DNA from: Veillonella_A intestinalis
GTDB taxonomy: Bacteria > Bacillota > Negativicutes > Veillonellales > Veillonellaceae
Assembly: GCF_943192895.1 (NCBI RefSeq)
Contig: NZ_CALPCB010000001.1
Coordinates: 62,001-126,000 of the forward strand
Length of the DNA: 64,000 bases
Reading direction: 5' to 3'
The position numbers and the translations under genes were made by a program. The notes beneath the pieces were generated by a model. The model ran no database searches. It worked only from the letters and a program-made list of their open reading frames with translations, and was not told the origin of the DNA. Positions 14,123 through 22,818 of the stretch are shown here, piece after piece (within the stretch, counting starts at the first letter, position 1; the number at the start of each line of letters is the position of its first letter).

Positions 14123-14701
14123 ATGAACGATTTAGAGTATCGAAGTTTACACTCTTCTTCGATTGCTTCACTTGAAAATGACGACATGTTAGTCGCTGGT
14201 TATGCAATCGTTTTTGATTCGCCTACGCTACTTTTTGAAGATGAAGTCGGAAATAAATATTATGAAGTCATTACAAAAGACGCTTTACTAAACTGTAATC
14301 TATCCGATGTCATTTTGCGTTACAACCATAACGACAACGCTACATTATTAGCCCGTACTAGCAATGGCACATTGAAGCTTGCTATTGATGATGTAGGATT
14401 GCATTTTGAAGCTGTATTAGCTAATACTCAAGCTGGACGCGATATTTACGAATTAATTAAGCGTGGCGACTTGTCTAAAATGTCTTTCGGCTTCTATGTA
14501 GACGCTGAAAAATTCGAAGGTAATACGCGTTATATTACAGCGTTAAACCGTGTTTTTGAACTAAGCATTGTTGATTTTCCAGCTTATAGCAATACTTGTA
14601 TTGAAGCGATTTGCAGAAGCTTTGAAAACATCAAACAAGCAGAAATCGAAGAAGCAAAAACTAAACATCTACGTAATCAAGTAGAACTTTTGACGTACTA
14701 A
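14123..14701 (+). CDS. Prohead protease (HK97 type, U35)
   Basis: 192 residues, AAAGGAAGG before the ATG. Signature blocks are VAGYAIVFDSPT (about 28), the catalytic His region VILRYNHNDNATLLARTSNGTL (its core is YNHND) and the catalytic Ser region LSKMSFGFYV, followed by FELSIVDFPAYSNT. It trims the capsid protein scaffold region during head maturation. It precedes the capsid gene, as in HK97. Confidence 0.94.
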   Translation: MNDLEYRSLHSSSIASLENDDMLVAGYAIVFDSPTLLFEDEVGNKYYEVITKDALLNCNLSDVILRYNHNDNATLLARTSNGTLKLAIDDVGLHFEAVLANTQAGRDIYELIKRGDLSKMSFGFYVDAEKFEGNTRYITALNRVFELSIVDFPAYSNTCIEAICRSFENIKQAEIEEAKTKHLRNQVELLTY

Positions 14702-14720
14702 ATAGACTTATATATTGAAG
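14699..14720 (+). repeat. 22-bp exact repeat, copy 2
   Basis: Identical to the minus-strand word at 7590-7611. It overlaps the protease stop codon and opens the leader of the major capsid gene. Confidence 0.8.
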
Positions 14721-14749
14721 ATATTTTAGTATGTTTTTTTATTGGTTTT

Positions 14750-14766
14750 TTCTTGGATTTTAAGAA
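14750..14766. repeat. Copy of the TTCTTAA/TTAAGAA palindrome
   Basis: TTCTTGGATTTTAAGAA immediately before the GAAAGGA ribosome binding site of the capsid gene. Confidence 0.55.
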
Positions 14767-14783
14767 GAAAGGACATTCACTTA

Positions 14784-15935
14784 ATGAATCGACTTAATGA
14801 AATTATGAATCGTAAATTAGAGATTCGAAAAACTATTGAAAATGCTGATTCCGAAGCATTACAAGCATTTAAAGAGGAGTTAGAAGCACTTAACAAAGAA
14901 GAAGCTGAACTTCGTAGTCGTGAAGCTATCTTAAACGAACTAAAGAACGACGACACTTTAGGCACTGATTTATTAGCAAAAGGAGAACAACGAAACATGA
15001 ATTTTGAATCTATGGAATACCGTAAAGCATTTATGGAATATGTTACTAAAGGAACTGAAATTCCTAGCGAATTCCGTGCATTAAATCCAGCTATTACAGC
15101 TGATAACGGGGCTGTATTGCCAACAGCTGTATTAAACGAAATCGTTACTAAACTAGAAGCATTCGGCGATATTTTACCGCGTGTACGTCGTGTAGCGTTT
15201 CCAGCTGGCGTAGTAGTCCCAGAAATGGCTACCGTATTTACGGCTAAATGGCAAAACGAAAATGCTAAAGCAGAAGGCGATAAAGCCGTTACAGGTGCTA
15301 TTACATTCAACGCGTATCAACTTCGCTGTTCCGCTGGCGTTTCCTTCCAAATGGACGTACGTTCTTTATCCGCGTTTGAAGCAACTTTAATTAAAAATGT
15401 TAGCGACGCTATGGGGAAAGCCCTAGAAAAAGCTATCGTAGCTGGTTCTGGCGTTGGACAACCTACAGGTATTTTGAAAGCTACACCAGTAGCCACTGTT
15501 ACAGTTGGTAGCGAATTCAAAGTAGCAGATATTGTAAAAATTGTAAAAGCGATTCCTTCCGCGTATAAAGCAAGTTCTGTACTTATCATGAACGAAGGTA
15601 CAGCTTTATCTCTAATCAGTGCAACAGATAACGCTAATCGTGCGATTGGTTCTGTAGCTACCGATTTAAGCGGAAAACCTCAATATAAAGTATTCGGTAA
15701 ACAAATTGTATTAACTGATGAATTACCAGACATCGACGCTGCGGCTGCTGGCGACACTGTAATTTTAGGCTTTGATTTAAGCCGTTACATGCTTAATACA
15801 GCGTATGATGTAGATTTACGTACTTACATCGACAATGAAACACGTGCAAAAGTTTATGATTCTGTAGCACTTGTTGACGGTAAAGTCGTAGACGCTAACG
15901 GCTTAGTATTCGTAAACAAAGCAGCTGCGAAATAA
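14784..15935 (+). CDS. Major capsid protein (HK97 fold)
   Basis: 383 residues from the ATG at 14784, which has GAAAGGAC at good spacing; the longer in-frame start lies in the T-rich leader. Residues 1-65 are a charged coiled coil (the delta/scaffold region, probably removed by the upstream protease). The rest has family motifs: GAVLPTAVLNEIVTKL (about 117), a P-domain with AGVSFQMDVRSLSAFEATL, VAGSGVGQPTGIL, and SVLIMNEGTALSLIS. It forms the icosahedral shell. Confidence 0.95.
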   Translation: MNRLNEIMNRKLEIRKTIENADSEALQAFKEELEALNKEEAELRSREAILNELKNDDTLGTDLLAKGEQRNMNFESMEYRKAFMEYVTKGTEIPSEFRALNPAITADNGAVLPTAVLNEIVTKLEAFGDILPRVRRVAFPAGVVVPEMATVFTAKWQNENAKAEGDKAVTGAITFNAYQLRCSAGVSFQMDVRSLSAFEATLIKNVSDAMGKALEKAIVAGSGVGQPTGILKATPVATVTVGSEFKVADIVKIVKAIPSAYKASSVLIMNEGTALSLISATDNANRAIGSVATDLSGKPQYKVFGKQIVLTDELPDIDAAAAGDTVILGFDLSRYMLNTAYDVDLRTYIDNETRAKVYDSVALVDGKVVDANGLVFVNKAAAK

Positions 15936-15946
15936 GGTACTAAACT

Positions 15947-16246
15947 ATGATTAGCCTATCGGAAGTAAAAAACTACTTACGAATCGACTACGACTTAGTA
16001 GACGAAGATAAACAAGTAGAACTATTAATTAACGCTGCGATAGGATATATCGAATCAACGACAGGCAAGAAGTATGTAGAGGATTCCGAAATTATGGATA
16101 CGCTTTTACTACTTCTTGTTAGTCATTGGTACAGTAATAGAAACATGGCTAATAAATCTACGGCAATATTGGAATTTCCACATACGATTACTTCATTGAT
16201 TCATACCATAAAATATAACACCAGTTATAAGGCGGTGGAATCATGA
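15947..16246 (+). CDS. Head-tail connector (gp6-like)
   Basis: 99 residues. ISLSEVKNYLRIDYDLVDED and LLINAAIGYIESTTGKKY match the start of the HK97 gp6/YqbG-type connector family, which forms the ring beneath the portal. The next gene overlaps its stop (ATCATGA). Confidence 0.9.
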   Translation: MISLSEVKNYLRIDYDLVDEDKQVELLINAAIGYIESTTGKKYVEDSEIMDTLLLLLVSHWYSNRNMANKSTAILEFPHTITSLIHTIKYNTSYKAVES

Positions 16247-16629
16247 TTACAAATGCTGGCAGATTAAATAAGCGAATCGAGATTCACGTTAAAAAACAGG
16301 GTACAACAGACAAGGGCTTTTCCTCAATCAAAGAAGAAAAGCTTTTTTCTTGCTGGGCTTCTGTACAGCCGATTCGTGCGTCTGAAATCTTAGACAATGA
16401 AACGTTACAGAATACGGAAACAGTAAAATTCGTTATTCGGTATCGTAAGAATCTTGATTCTAACATGACTATCTATTACAACGGTTCACCGTATCAAATC
16501 ACAGCGATTATAAACCCCTTTGGAGACAATGAATCGCTTGAAATATTAGCCGATAAAAAATCACGGGGTAAAGAATCAAATAACAAAACGATAGGGGGTA
16601 CGACTAAATGGCAGAATTCAAACTTTTAA
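16243..16629 (+). CDS. Head closure protein (SPP1 gp16-like)
   Basis: 128 residues. GRLNKRIEIHVKKQ, an ELFSCWASVQPI-like LFSCWASVQPIRASE block and KFVIRYRKNLDSNMTIYYNGSPYQI define the phage head-tail joining family. It begins on the stop of the connector gene and its own end overlaps the next gene by 22 bp. Confidence 0.88.
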   Translation: MITNAGRLNKRIEIHVKKQGTTDKGFSSIKEEKLFSCWASVQPIRASEILDNETLQNTETVKFVIRYRKNLDSNMTIYYNGSPYQITAIINPFGDNESLEILADKKSRGKESNNKTIGGTTKWQNSNF

Positions 16630-17033
16630 AAATTGATGAATTACAAGATAACATCAAAAAGGCTATTAGCGAACACCCCAAAGAAGCAGAAAAGACGCTT
16701 AATAAAGTAGGGCTTGAATTAAAAAAAGAACTAACTAAAGAATCGAAAAAATACGCTTCTGGACGAGAACATAAACGTTCATTAGCTAAAAGCTGGCACA
16801 AGAAAGTTGTAGGCGATAGCCTTAGTAATTTAGAAGCCCAAGTATGGAGTACAGCCCCACATGTAGGGCTTGTAGACAGAGGACATAAAATTGTTACTAA
16901 AAACGGCAATACAGTAGGCTATGTCCAAGGTAAACATTTTATTGATAAGACATCAAAAGATGTTGGTAACGACGTACTACCAGCTGAATTAGAAAAGTAT
17001 TTAAAACGTTTGAAAAAGAAAATAGAGGGCTAG
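16608..17033 (+). CDS. HK97 gp10-like tail completion protein
   Basis: 141 residues. An N-terminal helix (LKIDELQDNIKKAISEHP) with the later stretch SLAKSWHKKVV, PHVGLVDRGHKIV and GKHFIDKTSKDV fits the gp10/Neck1 family. It has many Lys residues and sits in the expected place between head closure and tail terminator genes. Confidence 0.85.
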   Translation: MAEFKLLKIDELQDNIKKAISEHPKEAEKTLNKVGLELKKELTKESKKYASGREHKRSLAKSWHKKVVGDSLSNLEAQVWSTAPHVGLVDRGHKIVTKNGNTVGYVQGKHFIDKTSKDVGNDVLPAELEKYLKRLKKKIEG

Positions 17034-17036
17034 ACA

Positions 17037-17471
17037 ATGTTACAACAGATTTCAATTCTTGAATCTGTACGCGATAGGCTTCAAGAATCCTATAAACTTC
17101 CAGTCTATTTAGACGAAGTTAAAGAAGGCTTTGAAAGCCCTTGTTTTTTTCTTAAAGCCTTGAAAACGACTTCACCTTATACAAAGTATCTGAATCATAA
17201 TCGAATCACGATTTATATTACATTCTTTTCGGAAAAGGGAAGTACGCCAGCTGAACAACTATATCAGATTCAAGACGATTTAAACGACATGTTCTTTAAG
17301 GTTCTGTTCATAAAAAACAGGGCATTACAACCAGAAAATTTATCTTATGAGATTCAAGGCGATGACAGCGACATCGTCTTTTTTTCATTTGATTTGAATT
17401 ATTACGACGGTATCGCCAAACCAGAACCAGAAGAACTAATGAACAATCTTTATTTAACAGAAAGGATTTAG
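17037..17471 (+). CDS. Tail terminator-like protein (DUF6838 type)
   Basis: 144 residues. LESVRDRLQESYKLPVYLDE, ESPCFFLKAL and a C-terminal strand IVFFSFDLNYYDG follow the pattern of small proteins found just before sheath genes in PBSX-like phages. It probably caps the tail tube at the head-proximal end. Confidence 0.75.
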   Translation: MLQQISILESVRDRLQESYKLPVYLDEVKEGFESPCFFLKALKTTSPYTKYLNHNRITIYITFFSEKGSTPAEQLYQIQDDLNDMFFKVLFIKNRALQPENLSYEIQGDDSDIVFFSFDLNYYDGIAKPEPEELMNNLYLTERI

Positions 17472-17474
17472 AGA

Positions 17475-18566
17475 ATGGGCTTACCTAGTATTTCTATTTC
17501 ATATCGCGAACGCGGTATTACCGCTATTGAACGTGCTAAACGTGGCATTATTTTATTATTGTTACATGATACAGTACCAAGCGGTTCAGCGAATGCATAT
17601 GTAAAACATACGGTTTTCGATAATGACGACATTCCAGCTGAATTATCCGAAGAAAATAAGAAACAAATTGAACTAGCTTTAATCGGCTATCAAACAACAC
17701 CTTATAAAATTATTCCGTTAGTTTTTGCCGAAAGTACAAGCATTAATGACATGTTAAAGGTGGCAGAATCTATTAAGTTTACTTACTTAGTATATCCAGA
17801 AGCAGACGAAGACGCAGCGGCTACTATTGCGACATGGATTAAAGCACAACGTACGCAAAAGGATAACCAGTTAAAAGCTGTTTTATACAAACAAGCAGCG
17901 GACAATGAAGGCGTAATCAATGTTACGAATAGCTGGTTTAAAGTTGGTAGTAAACAGTATACAGGGGCTGAATATTGTTCCCGTATTGCTGGCTTAATCT
18001 GCGGAACACCAGCAAAAATTAGCTGTACTTACGCCCCACTACCAGAAGTAACAGAAGTTGAATTCGTGGATAAAGAAACTCTTGATTCCCGTATCGACAA
18101 AGGCGAATTCGTTGTATTTGATGACGGCGAAAAAATTAAAGTTGCACGTGGCGTTAATAGCTTTATTACTACTATTGAAGGTAAAGGAAAGTCCTTCAAA
18201 AAGATTAAGCTTGTAGAATTAATGGACATGATTCATGACGACATCAAAAAAACAGCCGAAGATAATTACTTAGGCAAATACGCGAATAGCTACGACAATC
18301 GTTCTTTATTGATTACCGCAATCAACGGCTACTTCTTAGAATTAGAACGTGACGGTTTGTTAGAAAAGAACCAGAATGAAGCTTCTATCAACTTAGAAAA
18401 TACTAAGATTTATTTGATGAAAAACGGACGTCGTACAAAAGAAGAATTGGCTAAAATGTCTGAAATTCAACTTAAGTACGAAAACATTGGCGACAATGTG
18501 TTCTTAACAGCTTCATTATCTATGCTAGACGCTATCGAAAACATTGATTTACCAATCAATATTTAA
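17475..18566 (+). CDS. Phage tail sheath protein (XkdK-like)
   Basis: 363 residues, 3 bp behind the tail terminator gene. It begins GLPSISISYRERGITAIER, has an alpha/beta core (FTYLVYPEADEDAAATIATWIK) and ends with the conserved strand-rich segment around VFLTASLSMLDAIENIDLPI. It is the contractile outer tube; its presence makes the phage myovirus-like. Confidence 0.93.
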   Translation: MGLPSISISYRERGITAIERAKRGIILLLLHDTVPSGSANAYVKHTVFDNDDIPAELSEENKKQIELALIGYQTTPYKIIPLVFAESTSINDMLKVAESIKFTYLVYPEADEDAAATIATWIKAQRTQKDNQLKAVLYKQAADNEGVINVTNSWFKVGSKQYTGAEYCSRIAGLICGTPAKISCTYAPLPEVTEVEFVDKETLDSRIDKGEFVVFDDGEKIKVARGVNSFITTIEGKGKSFKKIKLVELMDMIHDDIKKTAEDNYLGKYANSYDNRSLLITAINGYFLELERDGLLEKNQNEASINLENTKIYLMKNGRRTKEELAKMSEIQLKYENIGDNVFLTASLSMLDAIENIDLPINI

Positions 18567-18573
18567 GTGATTT

Positions 18574-18590
18574 TTCTTAAGTTTTAAGAA
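18574..18590. repeat. Copy of the TTCTTAA/TTAAGAA palindrome
   Basis: TTCTTAAGTTTTAAGAA directly before the GAAAGGA ribosome binding site of the tail tube gene. Confidence 0.6.
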
Positions 18591-18608
18591 GAAAGGACTA
18601 ATTAATAC

Positions 18609-19046
18609 ATGCAAAATGTAACAGGTAATAAAGTCATGGCTGGTCGTCATGGCGAAGTATGGGTAGACGACCACTATTTAGGCGAAATCATGGAATTTAA
18701 AGCTACTGTAACACTTGATAAAGCAGAAGTTAAGCTTATCAAACATCAAGCAAAATCTTATAAAGTAACAGGCTATACGGCTAAAGGTAGTATCAAATTC
18801 CATAAAGTAGATAGCTACTTCTTACGCAAAATGAACGATAAAATTAAGGAAGGGAAACAACCTATCTTTACTATCGTATCTAAGATTAGCGACCCAGACG
18901 CCGTAGGCGAAGAACGCGTAGTAGTTCGCGACGCTACTTTCGATGAATTAGTATTGGCTGATTGGTCAGTAGATAAAATCTTAGAAGAAAGCTATAACTT
19001 TACGTTTTCTGAATGGGACATTTTAGACACCGCAACAGGTGAATAA
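18609..19046 (+). CDS. Phage tail tube protein (XkdM-like)
   Basis: 145 residues. GRHGEVWVDDHYLGEIMEFKAT, VKLIKHQAKSYKVTGYTAKGSIKFHKV and a C-terminal VDKILEESYNFTFSEWDILD are characteristic of the XkdM family, which builds the inner tube of contractile tails. A terminator follows, so the tube and sheath message can be made in excess over the genes beyond it. Confidence 0.93.
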   Translation: MQNVTGNKVMAGRHGEVWVDDHYLGEIMEFKATVTLDKAEVKLIKHQAKSYKVTGYTAKGSIKFHKVDSYFLRKMNDKIKEGKQPIFTIVSKISDPDAVGEERVVVRDATFDELVLADWSVDKILEESYNFTFSEWDILDTATGE

Positions 19047-19047
19047 T

Positions 19048-19075
19048 AGGGGGGCTTTTTAGCCCCTCTTTTTTT
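19048..19075 (+). terminator. Internal terminator after the tail tube gene
   Basis: AGGGGGGCTTTTTAGCCCCT followed by CTTTTTTT. Located inside the late operon, it probably reduces expression of the chaperone and tape-measure genes relative to structural subunits needed in high copy. Confidence 0.75.
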
Positions 19076-19090
19076 CTTGAATTTTAAGAA
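19074..19090. repeat. Copy of the TTCTTAA/TTAAGAA palindrome
   Basis: TTCTTGAATTTTAAGAA between the terminator and the GAAAGGG ribosome binding site of the chaperone gene. Confidence 0.55.
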
Positions 19091-19107
19091 GAAAGGGAAT
19101 ATAAAAA

Positions 19108-19545
19108 ATGGCTACTGAATTAAATTTAATTGATGTCTTGTTACAGCAAGACGCAGCAACATTACTACAGCAAGAAACCGAAGAATACGAAGTAAAATCG
19201 TTAACGCGTAAAACAGGTAAAAAGTTTGTACTTACATTGCAAGGACTTAATACAGATATGTTTATGAAGATTCGCAATCAATGTACTGCTAAAAATAAGA
19301 AGGGTAAAGAAGAATTAAACGAATCTAAATTTAGTGCGAAAATCCTTCTTGAAGGCATTAAAAAACCAGACTTTCACAGTATGAAACTTGCCGAACATTT
19401 TAATGTAGGTACACCAGAAGAAATAATGACAAAGTTATTCAATGCTGGCGAAACAAACGAAATCGCTAAACGTATCAATGTACTTTCGGGGCAAGTAGTA
19501 GATGTTGACGACGACATCGACGTAGACGAAGAAATAAAAAACTAA
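19108..19545 (+). CDS. Tail assembly chaperone, short form (XkdN-like)
   Basis: 145 residues. The segment YEVKSLTRKTGKKFVLTLQG and KIRNQCTAKNKKGKEELNESKF match the XkdN family, which keeps the tape measure protein soluble during tail assembly. The acidic end (VDVDDDIDVDEEIKN) leads into A AAA AAC at 19536-19542, a canonical slippery site; a -1 shift there extends the protein (next entry). Confidence 0.9.
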   Translation: MATELNLIDVLLQQDAATLLQQETEEYEVKSLTRKTGKKFVLTLQGLNTDMFMKIRNQCTAKNKKGKEELNESKFSAKILLEGIKKPDFHSMKLAEHFNVGTPEEIMTKLFNAGETNEIAKRINVLSGQVVDVDDDIDVDEEIKN

Positions 19546-19712
19546 TTGAAACCGATAGGAATACACAAACAGCCTATTATTTATATAGGTTACATGGGCT
19601 ATTACCGCACGAATATTATTCGTTGCCTATCGGTGAAAGATTAATCGTATCTGCGTTCGTTTCTTATGAATTGAATCAGTTAAGAGAAGAAGCTGATTCT
19701 ATTAAGAATTAA
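19108..19712 (+). CDS. Tail assembly chaperone, long form made by -1 ribosomal frameshift
   Basis: Slippage on A AAA AAC (19536-19542) continues in the -1 frame from CTA at 19542 to TAA at 19710-19712, giving about 201 residues. The added part (LIETDRNTQTAYYLYRLHGL through LPHEYYSLPIGERLIVSAFV) has the composition of a real domain. Eight nt after the slippery site, ACCGATAGG (19551-19559) pairs perfectly with CCTATCGGT (19626-19634), enclosing a second stem CCTAT/ATAGG (19573-19589). Slippery site, spacer and stem fit the G/GT frameshift known from lambda and many tailed phages. Confidence 0.88.
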
Positions 19713-19723
19713 GAGGTGATTTA

Positions 19724-21976
19724 TTGGCAACTGTAATTGACGCTATTATCAAGCTACAAGACGACATGTCAGCCAAATTAAAGCGGATAAATAACAACTT
19801 AAAACAAACTGAAAGCATGGCTAAGCGTGTAAATAGAAGCGTTGCTTCAATGGGTAAAGGCTTCAATAGTGCTGCTTCTGCTATGCAACCGTTCGCCCTT
19901 GCAGCCGTTGCCGTAGCTGGTACAGCGATTACAGCTTACGCCAGCTTTGATACTAAGTATCACGCCTTTTTAAATAAATTATCCGATGATACTAAAAAAC
20001 ATACGGAAATTAGCCAAGACGCCTTTTACAAAATGGGGACGAAAGTAGCTGTACCACTTGAAACATTAATTGGCGTTGCAGACCAAATAGGCGGTGCAAT
20101 CGACGGCTTAAACGGCAAGGAAATAAACGAACTTACAGAATCTGTATCACGTTTCGCGGTGGCTACTGATACACAAGCAGACGTAGCAGCTTTAATGTTT
20201 ACAAATACTATGAATAGCTTCGGCTTATCTGTAAAAGATGTTCCGCACATGCTAGACGGTATTACACAGGCTTCTAACTTATCATCGGCTAATGTTGACG
20301 ACTTAGCGGAAGCCCTAAAAATGACATCTACATCAGCAAATAGTATGAATCAAACATTAGATACTACACTAGCTTCATTAGCTACTTTAGCGAACAACGG
20401 CTTAAAAGGTTCTATGGCTGGTACTGGCTTATCTAACATTTTTGAACGTATGGCGAATCCTAAGTTTTCTGCTGTACTTACAGACATGGGAATTCAGTTA
20501 TTCGACACTTCGGGAAACATGCGACAATTAACAGACGTTGCAGAAGAATTTAACCGTGTTACAGCTGGTATGAGTGGCGTTCAAAAACAATCATTAGCAT
20601 TAGAAGCATTCGGCGACCAAGGTTCGCGTGCGTTCCTTCTTTTAGCTAATAACTTAGACGCTTATAAGAAGAATTTAGCAGCGGTACAGGATTCACAAGG
20701 GGCAGCCAACAAAGCGTATGATGAAATGAAACAGTCATTAGGCGGAAGCCTTGAAATCGCTAAAAATAATGCTATGGCGATTCTGTATAAAATCGGCGAA
20801 AAACTAGCCCCAACAATAAAAGTATTGGTGGAAGAATTTTCTAAATTTACTGAAAAAATCTTAGATAATAACGACGGTACTATCGACTTAGCAATTACAT
20901 TAGGTAAATTAGTTATTGGTACATTCGCCGTTACTAAGGGTATCGGCTTAGCCTTAACTGGTTTGTCCGCTGCGTCTGGTGGCGTATTATCGTTCGCTTC
21001 TGCTTGTGCTAAAGCTGGTGGCATTGTTCCTATGATTTTCGGACGTGTAAGTTTAGTATTTAGAACCTTTGGTTCATTAATTAAAAATGTAGGCGTAATC
21101 TTTAAATTATTCGGTATGGACTTCGCACGAATCGGCTTAACTATTGCCCGTGGCTTAATGTCCTTTATGTCCGTTGGCGGTAAAGTATTTATGTTTTTGA
21201 TTCGTGGTATAACGTTATTAGGGCGTGCTTTCATGGCTAACCCTATCGGACTTGCGATTACTGTAATTATTGGCATTATTTACTTACTCTATACCAACTG
21301 GGACACTGTAGTAAAATACGTGGACATCGGTATTAAGTGGCTTAGTAATGAATTCCAATTCTTGAAAAACACAACAGTAAACGCGTTTAACTATATCGTA
21401 AATGGCGTTATGTCCTTTATTAATTACTTAGGCGACTTACTAGCTTATATTGGCGGTGCGTTTATGTCTGGTTTTATGGGGGCATGGCAAGCCGTAAGCG
21501 ACTTCTTTAATGGAATCTGGAACGGCATGGTATCTACTGTTTCTGGAGTAGTTGACACTGTAAAAGGCTTAATCAATCAGATTATTTCAGTTTTAAATGG
21601 CGTCAGCTTCACTGTTCCCGATTGGGTACCGTCATTCGGTGGACAAAACTTTAGCTTGAATATTCCGTTACTCTTTACTGGTGCTGAAAACTGGAAAGGC
21701 GGACTAGCTAAGATTCACGACCAAGGCGGCGAAATTGTAGATTTACCGCAAGGTACAAGAGTAATTCCACATGATAAGTCAATCAAAGAAGCACGCGATT
21801 TAGGACGTTCAGAAGGGCAATTACTCAACGCTAAACGTTCTGGTATATCAATCGCTATAGCTAAAGTCGCTGATTCAATCGTAATTAGAGAAGACGCTGA
21901 TTTAGATAAATTAATGACTAAGTTAACAGAAACATTAGAATCGTATGCTATTAATGCTGTAGAAGGGGCTGTATAA
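19724..21976 (+). CDS. Tail tape measure protein
   Basis: 750 residues starting at TTG, with AAGAGGTGAT upstream. An N-terminal coiled segment (IIKLQDDMSAKLKRINNNLK) is followed by the TP901-type core (MGTKVAVPLETLIGVADQIG, SMAGTGLSNIFERMANP), then several hydrophobic stretches (about 390-530) and a basic C-terminus. It sets tail length and may help DNA cross the envelope. At 750 residues it predicts a moderate tail. It overlaps the next gene by 1 bp (ATAATG). Confidence 0.93.
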   Translation: MATVIDAIIKLQDDMSAKLKRINNNLKQTESMAKRVNRSVASMGKGFNSAASAMQPFALAAVAVAGTAITAYASFDTKYHAFLNKLSDDTKKHTEISQDAFYKMGTKVAVPLETLIGVADQIGGAIDGLNGKEINELTESVSRFAVATDTQADVAALMFTNTMNSFGLSVKDVPHMLDGITQASNLSSANVDDLAEALKMTSTSANSMNQTLDTTLASLATLANNGLKGSMAGTGLSNIFERMANPKFSAVLTDMGIQLFDTSGNMRQLTDVAEEFNRVTAGMSGVQKQSLALEAFGDQGSRAFLLLANNLDAYKKNLAAVQDSQGAANKAYDEMKQSLGGSLEIAKNNAMAILYKIGEKLAPTIKVLVEEFSKFTEKILDNNDGTIDLAITLGKLVIGTFAVTKGIGLALTGLSAASGGVLSFASACAKAGGIVPMIFGRVSLVFRTFGSLIKNVGVIFKLFGMDFARIGLTIARGLMSFMSVGGKVFMFLIRGITLLGRAFMANPIGLAITVIIGIIYLLYTNWDTVVKYVDIGIKWLSNEFQFLKNTTVNAFNYIVNGVMSFINYLGDLLAYIGGAFMSGFMGAWQAVSDFFNGIWNGMVSTVSGVVDTVKGLINQIISVLNGVSFTVPDWVPSFGGQNFSLNIPLLFTGAENWKGGLAKIHDQGGEIVDLPQGTRVIPHDKSIKEARDLGRSEGQLLNAKRSGISIAIAKVADSIVIREDADLDKLMTKLTETLESYAINAVEGAV

Positions 21977-22812
21977 TGAGTATTTTTTCTAGTTCAACAA
22001 AAGAAACAATGATAAATAAAGCCTTACAGTACCTTCTGGGCAATAGCGACGGTACAGTAGGGGCAGAAGACGGCGAAGTAGTCATTTCTGGCGTATCTGG
22101 AACGGTGAAACTACCCGTTCCGCCAGAATCCTATGAAGTAGCCGTTTCTTCACTACATCAAAAAGTAAATATCCAGTCATTAGGCGAATTAAATATGTTA
22201 GGTAAAACAGGGCTTCGGACAATATCATTCACGACATTTTTACCAAATCAAGACTATACATTCGCGAATGCTGTAGATACAGCAGAATACATTAAAAACA
22301 TAGAATCATTACGTACAGCTACATCACCATGTCATTTACTTATTGGTGGTACTACAGTAGATTTTGACGTTACGATAGATTCATTTACTTATTCTGAATC
22401 TGGGGGCGGTGGCGACATCACTATCGCCCTTTCATTTTCTGAATATAAGAAAATAAACGAAGTAGACAAATCAGTAGTTGATGAAAAAACTGGACTGAAT
22501 CAACGTAATACGACCGCACTAAAAAAAGTAGCTACTAATTTACAGTATCGTAAGCATGATACACCGTTAACATTCTTAAATCGTGCATTATCTAAAACCA
22601 ATGCAAAAGGTTTAGACGAAAACCAAGCCAAATATTTAAGCTATGGTAAATCGCTAGTAAAGTCCGCTAGTGGTACAGGCGTATCATTTAACATTGGCGA
22701 TACAATAAATTTCAAGCGTAATAAAAACAATACATTATCTGCGGTAGTAAATAATAAAGAATTAGCACTAAAAGAAGATAAGCAAGTTTTTAATTCGGAT
22801 AGGAAAGGATAG
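21976..22812 (+). CDS. Baseplate/tail protein (XkdP-like)
   Basis: 278 residues. LPVPPESYEVAVSSLHQKVN and LGELNMLGKTGLRTISFTTF are typical of the N-terminal domain of XkdP-type proteins, which sit at the baseplate end of contractile tails. Typical XkdP carries a LysM domain at the end; here the C-terminal part is short and I see no clear LysM. Position right after the tape measure gene supports the call. Confidence 0.8.
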   Translation: MSIFSSSTKETMINKALQYLLGNSDGTVGAEDGEVVISGVSGTVKLPVPPESYEVAVSSLHQKVNIQSLGELNMLGKTGLRTISFTTFLPNQDYTFANAVDTAEYIKNIESLRTATSPCHLLIGGTTVDFDVTIDSFTYSESGGGGDITIALSFSEYKKINEVDKSVVDEKTGLNQRNTTALKKVATNLQYRKHDTPLTFLNRALSKTNAKGLDENQAKYLSYGKSLVKSASGTGVSFNIGDTINFKRNKNNTLSAVVNNKELALKEDKQVFNSDRKG

Positions 22813-22818
22813 TTAGTT

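Noticed and set aside
14777..15310. Long minus-strand frames opposite the capsid and tape measure genes (also 20662-21276)
   Set aside because: They mirror clear plus-strand genes, lack ribosome binding sites and have shadow-type composition.
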